The notes below the pieces were generated by a model that saw nothing but the letters and a program-made list of their open reading frames with translations, was not told the DNA's origin and ran no database searches. 64,000 bases of DNA from Leptospira brenneri. Lineage in GTDB: Bacteria; Spirochaetota; Leptospiria; Leptospirales; Leptospiraceae. This document shows, one piece after another, positions 44,357-54,323 of the stretch. Both the position numbers and the translations under genes were made by a program. How positions within the stretch are numbered: position 1 is the first letter of the stretch; each line of letters begins with the position of its first letter. The stretch covers positions 124,001-188,000 of the forward strand of contig NZ_NPDQ01000005.1 in the NCBI RefSeq assembly GCF_002812125.1, in the 5' to 3' direction.

Positions 44357-45007
44357 TTAATGTATCTGCATTAATTTAGAATAACCTTGGATCCCTGATA
44401 TCATTTCTAGGGATCCAAGTAGCCATTTTTCCAGTGCTCGGTGTCTGAGTGCGATCGGTATTGGCTTTAAATAATCCTTAAAAGCTTTAGAACCTAATAT
44501 CCGTAATATGGACACCATTTGTCCTGAGACCACTCTTAAAATTGGATTAAATTCAGTATTTCCAGATTCCAGTTGCAACGCGTCCGCTAATCTGATTTCG
44601 TAGTGTTCCCAAAGGAGCAAATACCTTTGTTCCAGCTCTGGGCTGTCCATCCAAGGGTGAAAGCCGGGGAGTGATTCTATTAATTCTTCTGGATCGATTG
44701 ATTGGATTAATTTCCAAAGGAAATGTTTGAAGGCATCGAAAATCGAATCTTCATTTCTTTTGCCAAGTAGAGATTGGATCAGCTCATCGCAAAATAGGAT
44801 TTCGTCTTGGAAAGCAAGGTCCTCCTTGGAACGAAAGTAGGTAAAAAGCGTTTTCACGGAAATATCTGCATAATCCGCAATCTCAGAAACCGTCACGGCA
44901 GAATATCCCTTTTCCCGAAAAAGTTGTTTCGCTGCCTGTAAAACGGCAGACTGGATGGCATATTTCTTTCGTTCTCTTAGTGGCATTCTCATGATCATTG
45001 TTTCCAT
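44357..45007 (-). CDS. TetR-family transcriptional regulator
   Basis: 216 residues. N-terminal helix-turn-helix: AIQSAVLQAAKQLFREKGYSAVTVSEIADYADISVKTLFTYFRSKEDL (about 16-63). C-terminal ligand domain with no family signature. Several ATG codons near the start (METMIMRM) make the exact start uncertain. Convergent with the peroxidase gene. A perfect 11-bp hairpin (44386-44418) in its 3' end may terminate the peroxidase transcript. Confidence 0.85.
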   Translation of the reverse strand: METMIMRMPLRERKKYAIQSAVLQAAKQLFREKGYSAVTVSEIADYADISVKTLFTYFRSKEDLAFQDEILFCDELIQSLLGKRNEDSIFDAFKHFLWKLIQSIDPEELIESLPGFHPWMDSPELEQRYLLLWEHYEIRLADALQLESGNTEFNPILRVVSGQMVSILRILGSKAFKDYLKPIPIALRHRALEKWLLGSLEMISGIQGYSKLMQIH

Positions 45008-45117
45008 AGGGGTTTTGCTTTCTTGTCTTTGGTTCCTTGCGGGATTTCATTTCTGAAAATCGATCTAAAATAATCAGATTTGAGTTAGTAAATTTGGAAA
45101 TTGAGTTAATTTCGAAA

Positions 45118-45207
45118 GTCACTTACTAAATAAAGTGACTTTATTTTTACATTCGCTTACTTTAGTAAGTGACTATAAAAAGTAAGTCACTTACTTTTTA
45201 TAGTCAC
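45118..45207. repeat. Nested palindromes before pyrE
   Basis: GTGACTATAAAAAGTAAGT and its exact complement flank one base (45169-45207), a perfect 39-base palindrome. Upstream, GTCACTTACT (45118) and AGTAAGTGAC (45164) form another inverted repeat. Same motif family as at 39689-39811. Confidence 0.85.
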
Positions 45208-45270
45208 ACATTTAATCTCTTCAAGATAAAAATATACTTTCCGAGTCAGAATTCGGAAAATAATTGGAAT

Positions 45271-45828
45271 ATGTCCCAAAAGTTTCGAGACCAACTCCTT
45301 GTGTGGATGAAATCGCACGTTTATCGCTATTCTGAGACTCCCTTCCGGCTAGCCAGTGGCTTAGAATCCCACCACTACTTCAATTGTAAGGAAGTCACTC
45401 TCCATCCCGAGCGACTTACCATTTTGGCTGAGTGTTTTGTGGAGGAAATCATTCCTAAACTGGGTATCGAATTCCAAGCAGTGGGTGGCTTGACTCTTGG
45501 TGCCGACCCATTGGCATATTCCATTGCTTTGTCCTACCAAAAGAGAGGGAAACTCGTTTACCCGCTTGTTGTTAGGAAAGAGGCAAAAGGTCATGGCACA
45601 GGCCAACAAATCGAAGGATTTTGGAAGGAAGTAAAATCTTGTTTAGTGGTGGATGACGTAATTACTACTGGTGGATCGACGCTGAAAGCAGTCCAAGTTT
45701 TGAGAGAAGTTGGAATTTCTGTGACTAAGGGAATCTGCATTTTGAATCGAGAAGAGGGTGGTGCTGAAAACTTAGAAAATGCAGGGATTCAAATGGAATC
45801 AATCTTTCGCAAAAGTGAGTTTTTTTAA
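45271..45828 (+). CDS. pyrE: Orotate phosphoribosyltransferase
   Basis: 185 residues. FRLASGLESHHYFNCKEVTLHP, GLTLGADPLAYSIAL, LVVRKEAKGHGTG and the PRPP-binding VVDDVITTGGST are typical. It converts orotate and PRPP to OMP in pyrimidine synthesis. The frame is open back to 45169, but that start lies in the palindrome. The ATG at 45271 gives the normal family length. Confidence 0.93.
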   Translation: MSQKFRDQLLVWMKSHVYRYSETPFRLASGLESHHYFNCKEVTLHPERLTILAECFVEEIIPKLGIEFQAVGGLTLGADPLAYSIALSYQKRGKLVYPLVVRKEAKGHGTGQQIEGFWKEVKSCLVVDDVITTGGSTLKAVQVLREVGISVTKGICILNREEGGAENLENAGIQMESIFRKSEFF

Positions 45829-46580
45829 TGAGCACGCAGAAAACATTTCATTATAACGTAGATTTATTCAGGAACAAATTATTAAAAAGGACATGGATCG
45901 TAATCTCACTGTTTGTTGTTTTTGTTTCTTATAATAGTTTACAAGTGCCGCAAGAAGGCAGAATTCAATTTTTTACAATTTTTCTTCCTTTGTTAGCATT
46001 GTTTTTCTGGTTTTTGAGGAAAAACTATTTAAAACAAATAGAAATTTTGTCTTCGGGAAAAGTTGAGATCGAAGGTGGTTCGCTCAAACAATTTGATGCT
46101 AATGGAAATTGTGCAACGATTCGTATTAAAGATTTAGAACAGATCACAACTGATAAATTTCGTGGTTACGATCGTATTGTTTTGGAAACAAAGGAAAAGA
46201 TACACCCTATTGTGAATATTTCCTTACAAGATGAATTGGTTTCAGTTTTGGAAAGAGAATCAGGTGTTAAAAGAATTGTTGATTTAACAGAGGATAGGTT
46301 GTGGAATTTAAAAACACCATTATATTTTTTACCAAGTGTTTTTGCTTTAATAGCCATTTATATTCCGGTGATCAAGGGAAAATTCCTAATTCTTTCTCCT
46401 GAATTTTTAGGATTATTTTTTAATGTAAATTTAATCATTTACCTACTTTATCTGCCAGAAAAACAAAATCATACCATCAGTCAGTTTTCATTGAAAAGAA
46501 GATTGATTTTTATTAGTTTGGTGGTGTTTTTCTTTCAAGTATACATTCAACTAGATAAATCTGGTTGGTTTAAAAGCTAA
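45828..46580 (+). CDS. Hypothetical membrane protein
   Basis: 250 residues with about five hydrophobic segments (VISLFVVFVSY, FFTIFLPLLALFFWFL, FLPSVFALIAIYIPVI, FLGLFFNVNLIIYLL, LIFISLVVFFFQVYI). A soluble domain between the second and third resembles a membrane-linked PH-like beta fold (KQIEILSSGKVEIEGGSLKQF), but this is tentative. The start shares one base with the pyrE stop (TAATG), so it is cotranslated with pyrE. Confidence 0.65.
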   Translation: MSTQKTFHYNVDLFRNKLLKRTWIVISLFVVFVSYNSLQVPQEGRIQFFTIFLPLLALFFWFLRKNYLKQIEILSSGKVEIEGGSLKQFDANGNCATIRIKDLEQITTDKFRGYDRIVLETKEKIHPIVNISLQDELVSVLERESGVKRIVDLTEDRLWNLKTPLYFLPSVFALIAIYIPVIKGKFLILSPEFLGLFFNVNLIIYLLYLPEKQNHTISQFSLKRRLIFISLVVFFFQVYIQLDKSGWFKS

Positions 46581-46583
46581 AAT

Positions 46584-47495
46584 TTAATAGTTCTCTTGTT
46601 TTGAAGTAACATTTTGCCTGAGCATATTGAGTTTTGCTTGGGCATATCTTCTCAGTTCAATCATTTCAGTTGAATACCTTTTTAACAAGTTGTCTTGTTC
46701 CAGTCGGTTTTCCATCAATTGAAGAGTATCTCGGACGTATTTAATGTCTTTTTCCTCTTTTAGTTTTCCAGATTGAATTAGTTTTTTGACTATGTCGAAC
46801 TCGTATTTTCTAAAATGAACTCGTAGTAAAAATTCAGTAGAAAAATTTTCTTTGGCTTTAACCCAGTTCTGGTCGATTTTTTCTTTTGGGCCTTGATCTT
46901 TGAGTTGGTCAACTGCGCGTTTTGTGGGATCAAAGTCTTTAGTCGATGATGCGTTTGTTAATTCATCTGCACTATTAATTTCATCTTTAAAGATTTCTTG
47001 AAGTTTGGTTCTGCGCCACTGGTCGGTATATTCGTAACTTTGAGCCGTAAGCATTCTTTGAAATTCTTCAAGCATCACAGAAACATTGATGGATCGGCCT
47101 AATGGAGTGTTGTTGAATTCTTTGATTTTGGGGAATAGTTCTCTCGTGATTTGAAACGCAGATTTTCTTTTATAATTACTTGCTTCGTAGAGTTTTTCTA
47201 AAGAATCTTCTGAATGTTTTTTGAGTTCATTTAAAATGAACGGTTCTGCAAAAACATAGGCATCTTCTCCATAAACAAATAAGTTGGGGTCAGGTGCAAC
47301 GACTGATACTATAAAAATGTAATGACTATCTCTTAGTGCCGTAAGTAATTTTCTGAGATCTTCTTCGGTTCGAGATAATTGAGAAGACCAAATTCGTAGA
47401 TGTGTATCAGATGTTGGGATTTTTTCTCTTGATTCGATGTTCTCTTTTCGAATCAAGTCTGCGAGTTCCAAACAAACTTTGATACTTCCGGCCAT
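46584..47495 (-). CDS. Hypothetical cytoplasmic protein
   Basis: 303 residues without signal or membrane segment. The N-terminal 75 residues (LADLIRKENIESREK, LSRTEEDLRKLLTALRDSHYIF) look like a small winged-helix domain. The remainder is helical and charged with probable coiled coils at 150-300. It lies downstream of the ABC transporter pair on the same strand, separated by 37 bases. Confidence 0.65.
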   Translation of the reverse strand: MAGSIKVCLELADLIRKENIESREKIPTSDTHLRIWSSQLSRTEEDLRKLLTALRDSHYIFIVSVVAPDPNLFVYGEDAYVFAEPFILNELKKHSEDSLEKLYEASNYKRKSAFQITRELFPKIKEFNNTPLGRSINVSVMLEEFQRMLTAQSYEYTDQWRRTKLQEIFKDEINSADELTNASSTKDFDPTKRAVDQLKDQGPKEKIDQNWVKAKENFSTEFLLRVHFRKYEFDIVKKLIQSGKLKEEKDIKYVRDTLQLMENRLEQDNLLKRYSTEMIELRRYAQAKLNMLRQNVTSKQENY

Positions 47496-47532
47496 GAATA
47501 GAAGTTATCTGTAGTGCTTTTCCGGTAAAGAA

Positions 47533-49995
47533 TTATTCATACTTCAATTCTTTGGAAATTTTCATTCGTTGTAGAAAATAAAATGGTATGAGACAAATGA
47601 GAAATGTGATGAGGGGGATTAATATCGGGAGTTTTACTACAAAGTGGAAAGGGTATTGAAAATGGAGTATCCAACCAAAGGCATTTCGATTGATTCCAAA
47701 AATAACTAAAGGGGAGAGGATGGCGCTATTTAGAATTCCAGAAAAAATACCCAACGTTACCAAAAACAATGCTTGGGAGTAAACCAATTGAAACGTTTGG
47801 AATGAATCCATCCCGATTGCTCTTAAGCCAGCAATCAATTGGGATTTTTCTTTTATGAAGTAGACGAGAGATGTGGAAAGGGCGAGGATCGAAATGATCA
47901 AGGCAGAAATCTTTAAAGTATCTAATATGGAAAATACTTGGTTCATTCCTTTTAGATAGATTTTTTTTAATTCGGTCAGGTTTATATATTTTAAATCATT
48001 TTCTTCGGCGATTTTTTGAAGAGATTCTGTTATTTCTTTTTCTGTAATGTTTTTGTTTTTAAAAATTCGGATGGAACTTAAAAACCTAACATTGAAGTTT
48101 TTTCGAAAAAAAGAATAATCCATCATTATGGTTCCTCTTTCTGAAAAAAAATGTTCTCTTTCATCCTGAATTCTGATTTTTACTTGAGAATTAAGATCTG
48201 TGTTGATCGTTATGATCTCTCCTTTGCAAATTTGGTCCAAAAAACATAAGTTTTTTGATGCAATTAATTGATTTTTGTCATAGGGTTTGTTTAGGTTTAA
48301 TACGTGTAAGGTGTAGTATCTTCCGTTGACTATAAATTTGGAATCAACATAGAAAGGTTCGGCAGTAAAAAGATTTTGGTTCTTTGTCATGGATTCAAAA
48401 AGTTCGGCCGGAACACCGGGTTCACCGGTATTTAACTTTTTTTCATTGATTAGGGAATAGTCTGACTTGTTTTCTTCGTTTACCCACTGAACAAGAGATT
48501 TTTCGTAACTATCAGTTAAACTCGTCAAAGTAAGGACGAGAGAAGTGGAAAGCATAATTGTGGATGCAGTGAGTCCAAATTTCCAAGGCTCTTTTTCTAT
48601 CTCTTTTAAACCAATTTTGATACTAGGTGAAAATTGAAAATTTGAGATCAATTTCTCCAAAACTTTCACGAAAAAAGGAATGGTTAGGAAGATGAATAAA
48701 ACGAAGCCAATGATAACGAATCCAATTCCTATCATACCGGGAACCATTTGTTTTGCAAGTTTGAGAAGGCCTAAAGTGGCTCCGATGGTAATGGATAAAA
48801 TAGAGAGATAAAATAGTTTTGTTTCTGTTAGTCCAAATACAAAGTTTTTCTTTTGCGGCTCTCTTTCGCGTATTAAATCAATGGGAAGTATTTGTAGAGT
48901 TTTATATGAATTGTAAATGGATGCGAGTATCGATCCTAAAATGGAAATACCAAAACCTGTCATAATGATAGAAAAAGGAATGTTTCTGTAGGTTTGTAAC
49001 TGATTGGAATCGGTAATGGTATTTGCTGTGGTCAGTAAGTTCGTATTGGCAATGAGAATTCCCAAAAAGATTCCTATCAGTCCACCGAAGAACCCAATTA
49101 CACTTGCTTGCGTTAAGAATAAAATAAAATTATTGGTTCTACTGGATCCAATGGATAACAAAATCCCAAATTCATTTTTTCGTGAAAGATACAGTCCCGT
49201 AAACATATTCGAAACCATAAAAAAAGAAATCAAAACAGAAACTAGGGAGACAATCATTAGGTTGATTTTGAGAGAACTCAAAGCAAGTCCTGATCGTTCG
49301 ATTAGCTCTTCTTTTGATTCATAAATCCATTCGTTTGATTTTGTTATTTCTATGGAAGTGTTGGTATTTCCCTCCCCGTCTTTTGTTAACCATATTGAAG
49401 TTATGTGATTGTTCTTGTTGCAAATAGACTGAAGCCTTGCAATGTCCATAACCAAAAAAAGGCCATCTTGAGGAAGGATATAGGATTCTTCCATATCAAG
49501 TTTAATCTTATTTTCACAAAGAGAAATGGAACTCACTCCGCTTTGTGTTTGGATTTTGTCGGCTAGGGCCTGGCTGATCAGAAATTTCGGAATGACTTTT
49601 CTATTCTTTTCTATTTTTTGATTTGTTCCTGAGAGAAGGAGGTCACTTCCTATAATAGGGAAACTAAAGATTTTATCTTTAGAAAGGTTTAGAGTTCCCT
49701 TTGTTTGTAGTTCTGGTTCTAGATTGATACCTTCTGGTAAACTAGGCACAAGTATTTTTATAAAATGGTCAGGAGCTCCCCTGTTTTGATCGTTTGCGAC
49801 ATACCTACCGATAAAATTTTCTGAAGAATAACCGATCATTTGGTCGATTACTGTTTGTTCAGCTCGCCAAGCATTAATTTGTGTGCTAACAAAAAGTGCA
49901 ATGCCTAGACTAATTCCAAACATTGATAATCCAATTCGAGAGATATGATCTTTAAAGTATCCGAATATGAAGTAGTAGTAGTAGATGTTTTTCAT
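47533..49995 (-). CDS. ABC transporter permease with two FtsX domains (YbbP-like)
   Basis: 820 residues. An N-terminal membrane helix and periplasmic domain are followed by two FtsX units: three helices at about 250-385, two near 395-445, and three at the C-terminus (about 700-815). Size and layout match YbbP-type permeases that move or release lipids or lipoproteins through mechanotransmission, not classical import. The start overlaps the ATPase stop by 4 bases. Confidence 0.8.
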   Translation of the reverse strand: MKNIYYYYFIFGYFKDHISRIGLSMFGISLGIALFVSTQINAWRAEQTVIDQMIGYSSENFIGRYVANDQNRGAPDHFIKILVPSLPEGINLEPELQTKGTLNLSKDKIFSFPIIGSDLLLSGTNQKIEKNRKVIPKFLISQALADKIQTQSGVSSISLCENKIKLDMEESYILPQDGLFLVMDIARLQSICNKNNHITSIWLTKDGEGNTNTSIEITKSNEWIYESKEELIERSGLALSSLKINLMIVSLVSVLISFFMVSNMFTGLYLSRKNEFGILLSIGSSRTNNFILFLTQASVIGFFGGLIGIFLGILIANTNLLTTANTITDSNQLQTYRNIPFSIIMTGFGISILGSILASIYNSYKTLQILPIDLIREREPQKKNFVFGLTETKLFYLSILSITIGATLGLLKLAKQMVPGMIGIGFVIIGFVLFIFLTIPFFVKVLEKLISNFQFSPSIKIGLKEIEKEPWKFGLTASTIMLSTSLVLTLTSLTDSYEKSLVQWVNEENKSDYSLINEKKLNTGEPGVPAELFESMTKNQNLFTAEPFYVDSKFIVNGRYYTLHVLNLNKPYDKNQLIASKNLCFLDQICKGEIITINTDLNSQVKIRIQDEREHFFSERGTIMMDYSFFRKNFNVRFLSSIRIFKNKNITEKEITESLQKIAEENDLKYINLTELKKIYLKGMNQVFSILDTLKISALIISILALSTSLVYFIKEKSQLIAGLRAIGMDSFQTFQLVYSQALFLVTLGIFSGILNSAILSPLVIFGINRNAFGWILHFQYPFHFVVKLPILIPLITFLICLIPFYFLQRMKISKELKYE

Positions 49996-50696
49996 TTTGT
50001 TTGGATTTTCCCATCTAACAAATGAAGATTGATATCACCTGATTGTCCAATTTGTTCATTATGGGTTACGAGAAATACTGTTATGTTTAACTCTTTAACA
50101 CATGTTTCGAATAATCTCATAATCTTTTCAGAAGATACGGAATCGAGGTTTCCCGTTGGCTCATCCGCCAGTAAGAGTTTTGGTTGGTGGACAATTGCTC
50201 TCGCAATCGAAACTCTTTGATTTTCTCCACCAGACATTTCTTTCGGAGAAAAGTTCTGTCTATGGCTTAGTCCCACTAAGGAAAGTGCATCCATTGCTTT
50301 CTTTTTCGCAATGGCTTTTGGGGTTCCAGATAAATAAAGAGGTAACGTTACATTTTCTAGTGCAGATAAATAAGGAAATAAATGGAAAAACTGGAAAACG
50401 ATTCCAATGGTTTTTCGTCTATAGATTGTAAGTTCCTTCTCGGTGGCCTCTGACAACTGGTTTCCAAATACTTCTATCGTGCCTGAATCGGCGGATTCGA
50501 TCGCAGAAAGAATGTTGAGTAAGGTTGACTTCCCACTTCCAGATGGGCCCATAAGGGTAACTAGTTTTTTTTCGGTAATCTCCAGGGAAATGTCATTCAA
50601 AACAGGAAAGATCAGGTCACCTTGTTCAAAGGTTTTGTTGATATGTTCCATTTTTACGGCAAATTTTAAGAATGATTCTTTTTTTTGATCGTCCAC
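49992..50696 (-). CDS. ABC transporter ATP-binding protein (LolD/YbbA-like)
   Basis: 234 residues. Walker A GPSGSGKST, Q-loop VFQFFHLFPYLSALEN, signature MSGGENQRVSIARA, Walker B LLLADEPTGNLD and H-loop FLVTHN. The LFPYLSALENV segment and size fit the LolD/MacB/YbbA group. It powers the permease encoded by the overlapping downstream gene. Confidence 0.9.
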   Translation of the reverse strand: MDDQKKESFLKFAVKMEHINKTFEQGDLIFPVLNDISLEITEKKLVTLMGPSGSGKSTLLNILSAIESADSGTIEVFGNQLSEATEKELTIYRRKTIGIVFQFFHLFPYLSALENVTLPLYLSGTPKAIAKKKAMDALSLVGLSHRQNFSPKEMSGGENQRVSIARAIVHQPKLLLADEPTGNLDSVSSEKIMRLFETCVKELNITVFLVTHNEQIGQSGDINLHLLDGKIQTK

Positions 50697-50754
50697 TAAA
50701 AATAACTTCCCATATATAAGACCATAGAGAATATCAAGAATGAGGTTTCACTGA

Positions 50755-51039
50755 TTGTTAGCACGTATATTTTTCATCCTGCTCATGTCAGTTTTACTCA
50801 TTGGGAAATCCCAGTCCTGGGTATCCATTGCGGAGTTTACCGAGTCTGGAGAGATATTCTCCTGCGAGAAAAACTTCGAAGAACCTCCAGGGGAAGAAGA
50901 GAGTTTTTTTCATTTTCCTTCTTTACCCGTTTATATTTCCATCACTCACACTTTTTTTTCACCACTTTCAAAAGATCGTTCTCCTAATTTTATTTCCTTC
51001 AAATTTCCAGACCGTCGCGGTCCTCCTCTATTTACATAA
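50755..51039 (+). CDS. Small exported protein
   Basis: 94 residues from a TTG. Signal peptide-like LLARIFFILLMSVLLIGKSQS, then a Pro/Phe-rich mature part with one Cys. GAGG lies about ten bases upstream. It precedes the Ehr-like operon by 39 bases and may share its transcript. No known family. Confidence 0.45.
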   Translation: MLARIFFILLMSVLLIGKSQSWVSIAEFTESGEIFSCEKNFEEPPGEEESFFHFPSLPVYISITHTFFSPLSKDRSPNFISFKFPDRRGPPLFT

Positions 51040-51078
51040 CTTATATTTTTCTCTAAAAATTTAATTTTTGAGGTAGTT

Positions 51079-52824
51079 ATGTTAGAAGATGAAAGAATTT
51101 CAATCTTCCGATCGATCTTAGTTGGTATATCTGCGTTATTGCCGTTAGTTATATTCTTAAGTTCTAATTATGATATTTTATCAGTTGATTTCCCAATTTT
51201 GGTTGGGCTTGTCATTCAAGCTTATATTGGGTTTTCTTCTTTTATGTTGGTTCAGTCTTACGAGCCAAAAGAAAAAAATAAAGTTACCGTAGGGTATGTG
51301 ATATTTTGGTCTGCCTTAGGTGTTTGTTATTTGTCTGGCAAATCTTTAATTCTTCCTATCGCATTGGAAGTAACTTCCTTTTCGACCATTCTGATTTATT
51401 CAGGAACTGAGTTTGGGAAAAAACAAATTGAAAGTCTAGGTTCTCTTTTACTCGCATCCGGTATTTCTGCCTTGTTTTTGTCGGCTTGGGTGATGTTGCC
51501 AGATGGGGACAATGTGGGAATCATACTTCTTCTCATTGGTCTTTTGATTAAATCTGGATTTTCTGGATTTCATTTATGGATACCAAAAGTCAATGAAGGT
51601 GGACCTTCACATGCTCTTGGTTCTTTTGCGGGAGTTCTTGAAGTATTTCCACTTTTACTTTTTTACCGTTATGTTTTACCAAATCAATTAGATCCTATCA
51701 TTTATCAGATATTATTTCCATTGGCTGCCCTTGGGATATTTTTTGGAGGAATTACGAGTTTCTTCCATAAAGATCCCAAAATCTCTTTGGCTTATAGTTC
51801 TGTTGAATCAATCAACTTTCTTTGGTTATGTTTGATCATTGCTGGAATGTTTCAGTTCTCTGTTGATTCGGATCTTATGAGCCTAAGTAATTCCTTTAGA
51901 ATTCTTTTTTTCTTAAGTTTGTTTCATCATTGTTTTTCAAAGACCTTCCAATTATTTTCCATTGGTATGGTGGCAAGATTAAAAAATTCAAGTTCTAGTG
52001 ATGAATTAAAAGGAATCGGTAGGTTGCTTGGAATCTCTCCATTGTTAGTTGGGGCTGGAACTTTTAGTTATGCAGTTCTTCCTGGCACTTTGGGATTTGT
52101 TTCCGAGGCAACATACTTTTATCTGAATGCTCGGATTTTGGATCTACCGATTGGACGTTCTGTATTCCTTTTGCCATCAATGATCTTTATTTTCTTTGGG
52201 ATTGTTCTTGGTGGGTTTACACATATAAAATTGTTTATGAGTTTATTTTTGTCAACTCCGGCAAAAGAAATTAATATTCAGCCTTTTGGTCCGAAACAGA
52301 GGCGATGGGTAGTAATATCTTTATTTAGTTTAGCAATGGTGATTTTTATTTTTCCATTGGTTTTACCTTATTTTGTAAGATTGCCAATGTTAAGTCCTTT
52401 TGTAGACAATATGTTAGCCGATTGGTTTTGGACGGTTTCTCTCGTATCTTATATCACAATAGGATCTGTTTTTATTTTTCGTGTTTATGATCGTTACCAA
52501 TTGAAACGATACGGAGAACCAAAAAAGAAAAATTGGGATTGTGGGGGTGGATACAGTGGTCATGAACTTTCCATACCAACATCTGTATTTTCCGAGCCAC
52601 TAAGAAACTCGCTTGGTCGTTATTTTTTAAATAAACTAGGGGAATCAAAAATAGATACTTTCTTAATCAAAACAATTACTTTGGTTTTTCGTTTTGGAAC
52701 AAAGTTTATGTCAGCAACTAACCATCCCAAAGATGAGGATGTAAGTCGGTATTTGGCGATTTCTTCAATGTTTTTGATTTTTATCTTTTCTCTTTTGATT
52801 TTAGGCGATTTCGGAGGATTATAG
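51079..52824 (+). CDS. HyfB/HycC-like antiporter-type membrane subunit
   Basis: 581 residues with about 14 membrane helices. It belongs to the Mrp/NuoLMN antiporter-like family: SGFSGFHLWIPKVNEGGPSHALGSFAGVLE matches the central Lys/His helix region, and LPIALEVTSF holds the TM5 glutamate. Subunits of this kind translocate H+ or Na+ in complex I and group 4 hydrogenases. First gene of the six-gene complex. The next gene begins directly after its stop. Confidence 0.8.
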   Translation: MLEDERISIFRSILVGISALLPLVIFLSSNYDILSVDFPILVGLVIQAYIGFSSFMLVQSYEPKEKNKVTVGYVIFWSALGVCYLSGKSLILPIALEVTSFSTILIYSGTEFGKKQIESLGSLLLASGISALFLSAWVMLPDGDNVGIILLLIGLLIKSGFSGFHLWIPKVNEGGPSHALGSFAGVLEVFPLLLFYRYVLPNQLDPIIYQILFPLAALGIFFGGITSFFHKDPKISLAYSSVESINFLWLCLIIAGMFQFSVDSDLMSLSNSFRILFFLSLFHHCFSKTFQLFSIGMVARLKNSSSSDELKGIGRLLGISPLLVGAGTFSYAVLPGTLGFVSEATYFYLNARILDLPIGRSVFLLPSMIFIFFGIVLGGFTHIKLFMSLFLSTPAKEINIQPFGPKQRRWVVISLFSLAMVIFIFPLVLPYFVRLPMLSPFVDNMLADWFWTVSLVSYITIGSVFIFRVYDRYQLKRYGEPKKKNWDCGGGYSGHELSIPTSVFSEPLRNSLGRYFLNKLGESKIDTFLIKTITLVFRFGTKFMSATNHPKDEDVSRYLAISSMFLIFIFSLLILGDFGGL

Positions 52825-53703
52825 ATGGAATCAGTTCTTTATTATGTTTATTTAATTACTTTGTTTGTAACTCTTCCTTTTCTACTAACGGGTATTATTC
52901 GAAAAGTTAGAGCCTATGCACAAGGAAGGCGTGGTCCAAAGTTGCTCCAGTTTTTCTGGGAGGTTGATAAATCCTTAAGGAAAACTCCTATTTCACATAC
53001 CAATTTGTCTGATTTCACTCATTTGGCACCTCGAGTTGCAGTTTTTTCTGCTCTGATGATTTGGAGTGTTGTGGTTTTCGAATGGGCTCCTTTTATTTTG
53101 ATCCCCTTTTTTCTGGCACTCTACCGATTTGCTTACGTTAGTTTTGCTATGGAAGGGGCTTCTTCGTTTGGAGGAATGGCTTCTGGTCGCGAGATTTTAC
53201 TTTCGGTGATGGCGGAACCGACTTTTATATTGATGATTCTGGCGGCTCAGTCACATATCGAAATTTCGGTGAGTCCACAAGGCGCTCTCATTGGATTACT
53301 TTTTCTATCTTTGTCTTTCATTGCTATCTTAGCTGAACTCGCAAAACCACCGTTCGATGATCCTAGAACACATTTAGAGTTAACGATGGTCCACGAGGCG
53401 ATGATTTTGGAAGCCTCCGGAAAACAGTTGGGTGCGTTTGATTTGGCAAGTTCCATCAAACTATCTACCTTACTTGTTTTTTTAGTTAAGTTGGCATTAG
53501 AACATTCAAAATTATTTCAAGATGAAGTTTTGGATAGTTTCTCTAGAGAGTTGATGGTGGCACCTATGGTGATTCTCCTTGCGATCATTCTTGGATTTTG
53601 GGAATCGAATAGTGTTAGAAGGAAATGGACCTGGATCCCTGAATTTATGGGACTTACTTTCATTGCAATTTTGATACTGGGAACTTTGGTTAAGTTGTCT
53701 TAA
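52825..53703 (+). CDS. HyfC/HycD-like (NuoH-related) membrane subunit
   Basis: 292 residues, about eight helices. NuoH-family marks are KVRAYAQGRRGPKLLQFFWEVDKSLRK, the acidic loop AELAKPPFDDPRTHLELTMVHEAM and the final helix. In the family this subunit joins the peripheral arm to the ion-pumping part and forms the quinone or proton entry region. Confidence 0.85.
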   Translation: MESVLYYVYLITLFVTLPFLLTGIIRKVRAYAQGRRGPKLLQFFWEVDKSLRKTPISHTNLSDFTHLAPRVAVFSALMIWSVVVFEWAPFILIPFFLALYRFAYVSFAMEGASSFGGMASGREILLSVMAEPTFILMILAAQSHIEISVSPQGALIGLLFLSLSFIAILAELAKPPFDDPRTHLELTMVHEAMILEASGKQLGAFDLASSIKLSTLLVFLVKLALEHSKLFQDEVLDSFSRELMVAPMVILLAIILGFWESNSVRRKWTWIPEFMGLTFIAILILGTLVKLS

Positions 53704-53711
53704 GGGTTATT

Positions 53712-54323
53712 ATGGCATACGATTTTATTTACTTATTATTGTTACTTACCGGTGTTGTGGTTTTGGTTGAAAACCGGTTGAGTCGGATCATCTTTTTCCT
53801 AAGTGCACAAGGATTCCTTTTGGTTTTCCCTGTTTTGCAAACTCATAAGGAAGATTGGAAACATGCAATTTCATTGATTGTTATGGTTGTTTTGTTTAAG
53901 GGGATTCTTACTCCCTGGGTCTTAAATTGGACAGCAAATAAATCTAAAATGAATGAAAGCACAGCACCGCGGTTTGGGTATTTAGCAACACTTTTGTTTA
54001 TGGTACTCGGGCTTGTCCTTGCTGTAAAAATTACAGAAGGAGTCTCTGTTCTTTCCATTCCTGTTCATAAAATCGGACTTATCTATGTGATATTGTTAGT
54101 TTATGTAGGTGTGCTTTGTTTTGTTGTTAGGCGAAACTGGCTTGCTCTCATTGCCGGGTTTTGTGTTTTTGAAAATGGAATTTTTGTTCTTACTATGGTG
54201 TTGGATAAAGGACTTCCCGTTGGACTTGAGTTTGGATCCTTTCTTGATGCAATCCTAGTCATTGTTTCGGGAGGAATTTTGCAACTCTCTCCTCATATGC
54301 ACACAAAGGAGAGAAAACTATGA
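53712..54323 (+). CDS. HyfE-like membrane subunit
   Basis: 203 residues with about seven helices. The C-terminal half (NWLALIAGFCVFENGIFVLTMV and FLDAILVIVSGGIL) resembles NuoK/HyfE, including the helix glutamate in FENG. The N-terminal half adds helices as in HyfE. The stop overlaps the next start by ATGA. Confidence 0.8.
   Translation: MAYDFIYLLLLLTGVVVLVENRLSRIIFFLSAQGFLLVFPVLQTHKEDWKHAISLIVMVVLFKGILTPWVLNWTANKSKMNESTAPRFGYLATLLFMVLGLVLAVKITEGVSVLSIPVHKIGLIYVILLVYVGVLCFVVRRNWLALIAGFCVFENGIFVLTMVLDKGLPVGLEFGSFLDAILVIVSGGILQLSPHMHTKERKL

Noticed and set aside
45169..45270. Longer pyrE with 34 extra N-terminal residues
   Set aside because: The extension lies in the palindrome, starts with a GTG without ribosome binding site and exceeds the family length.
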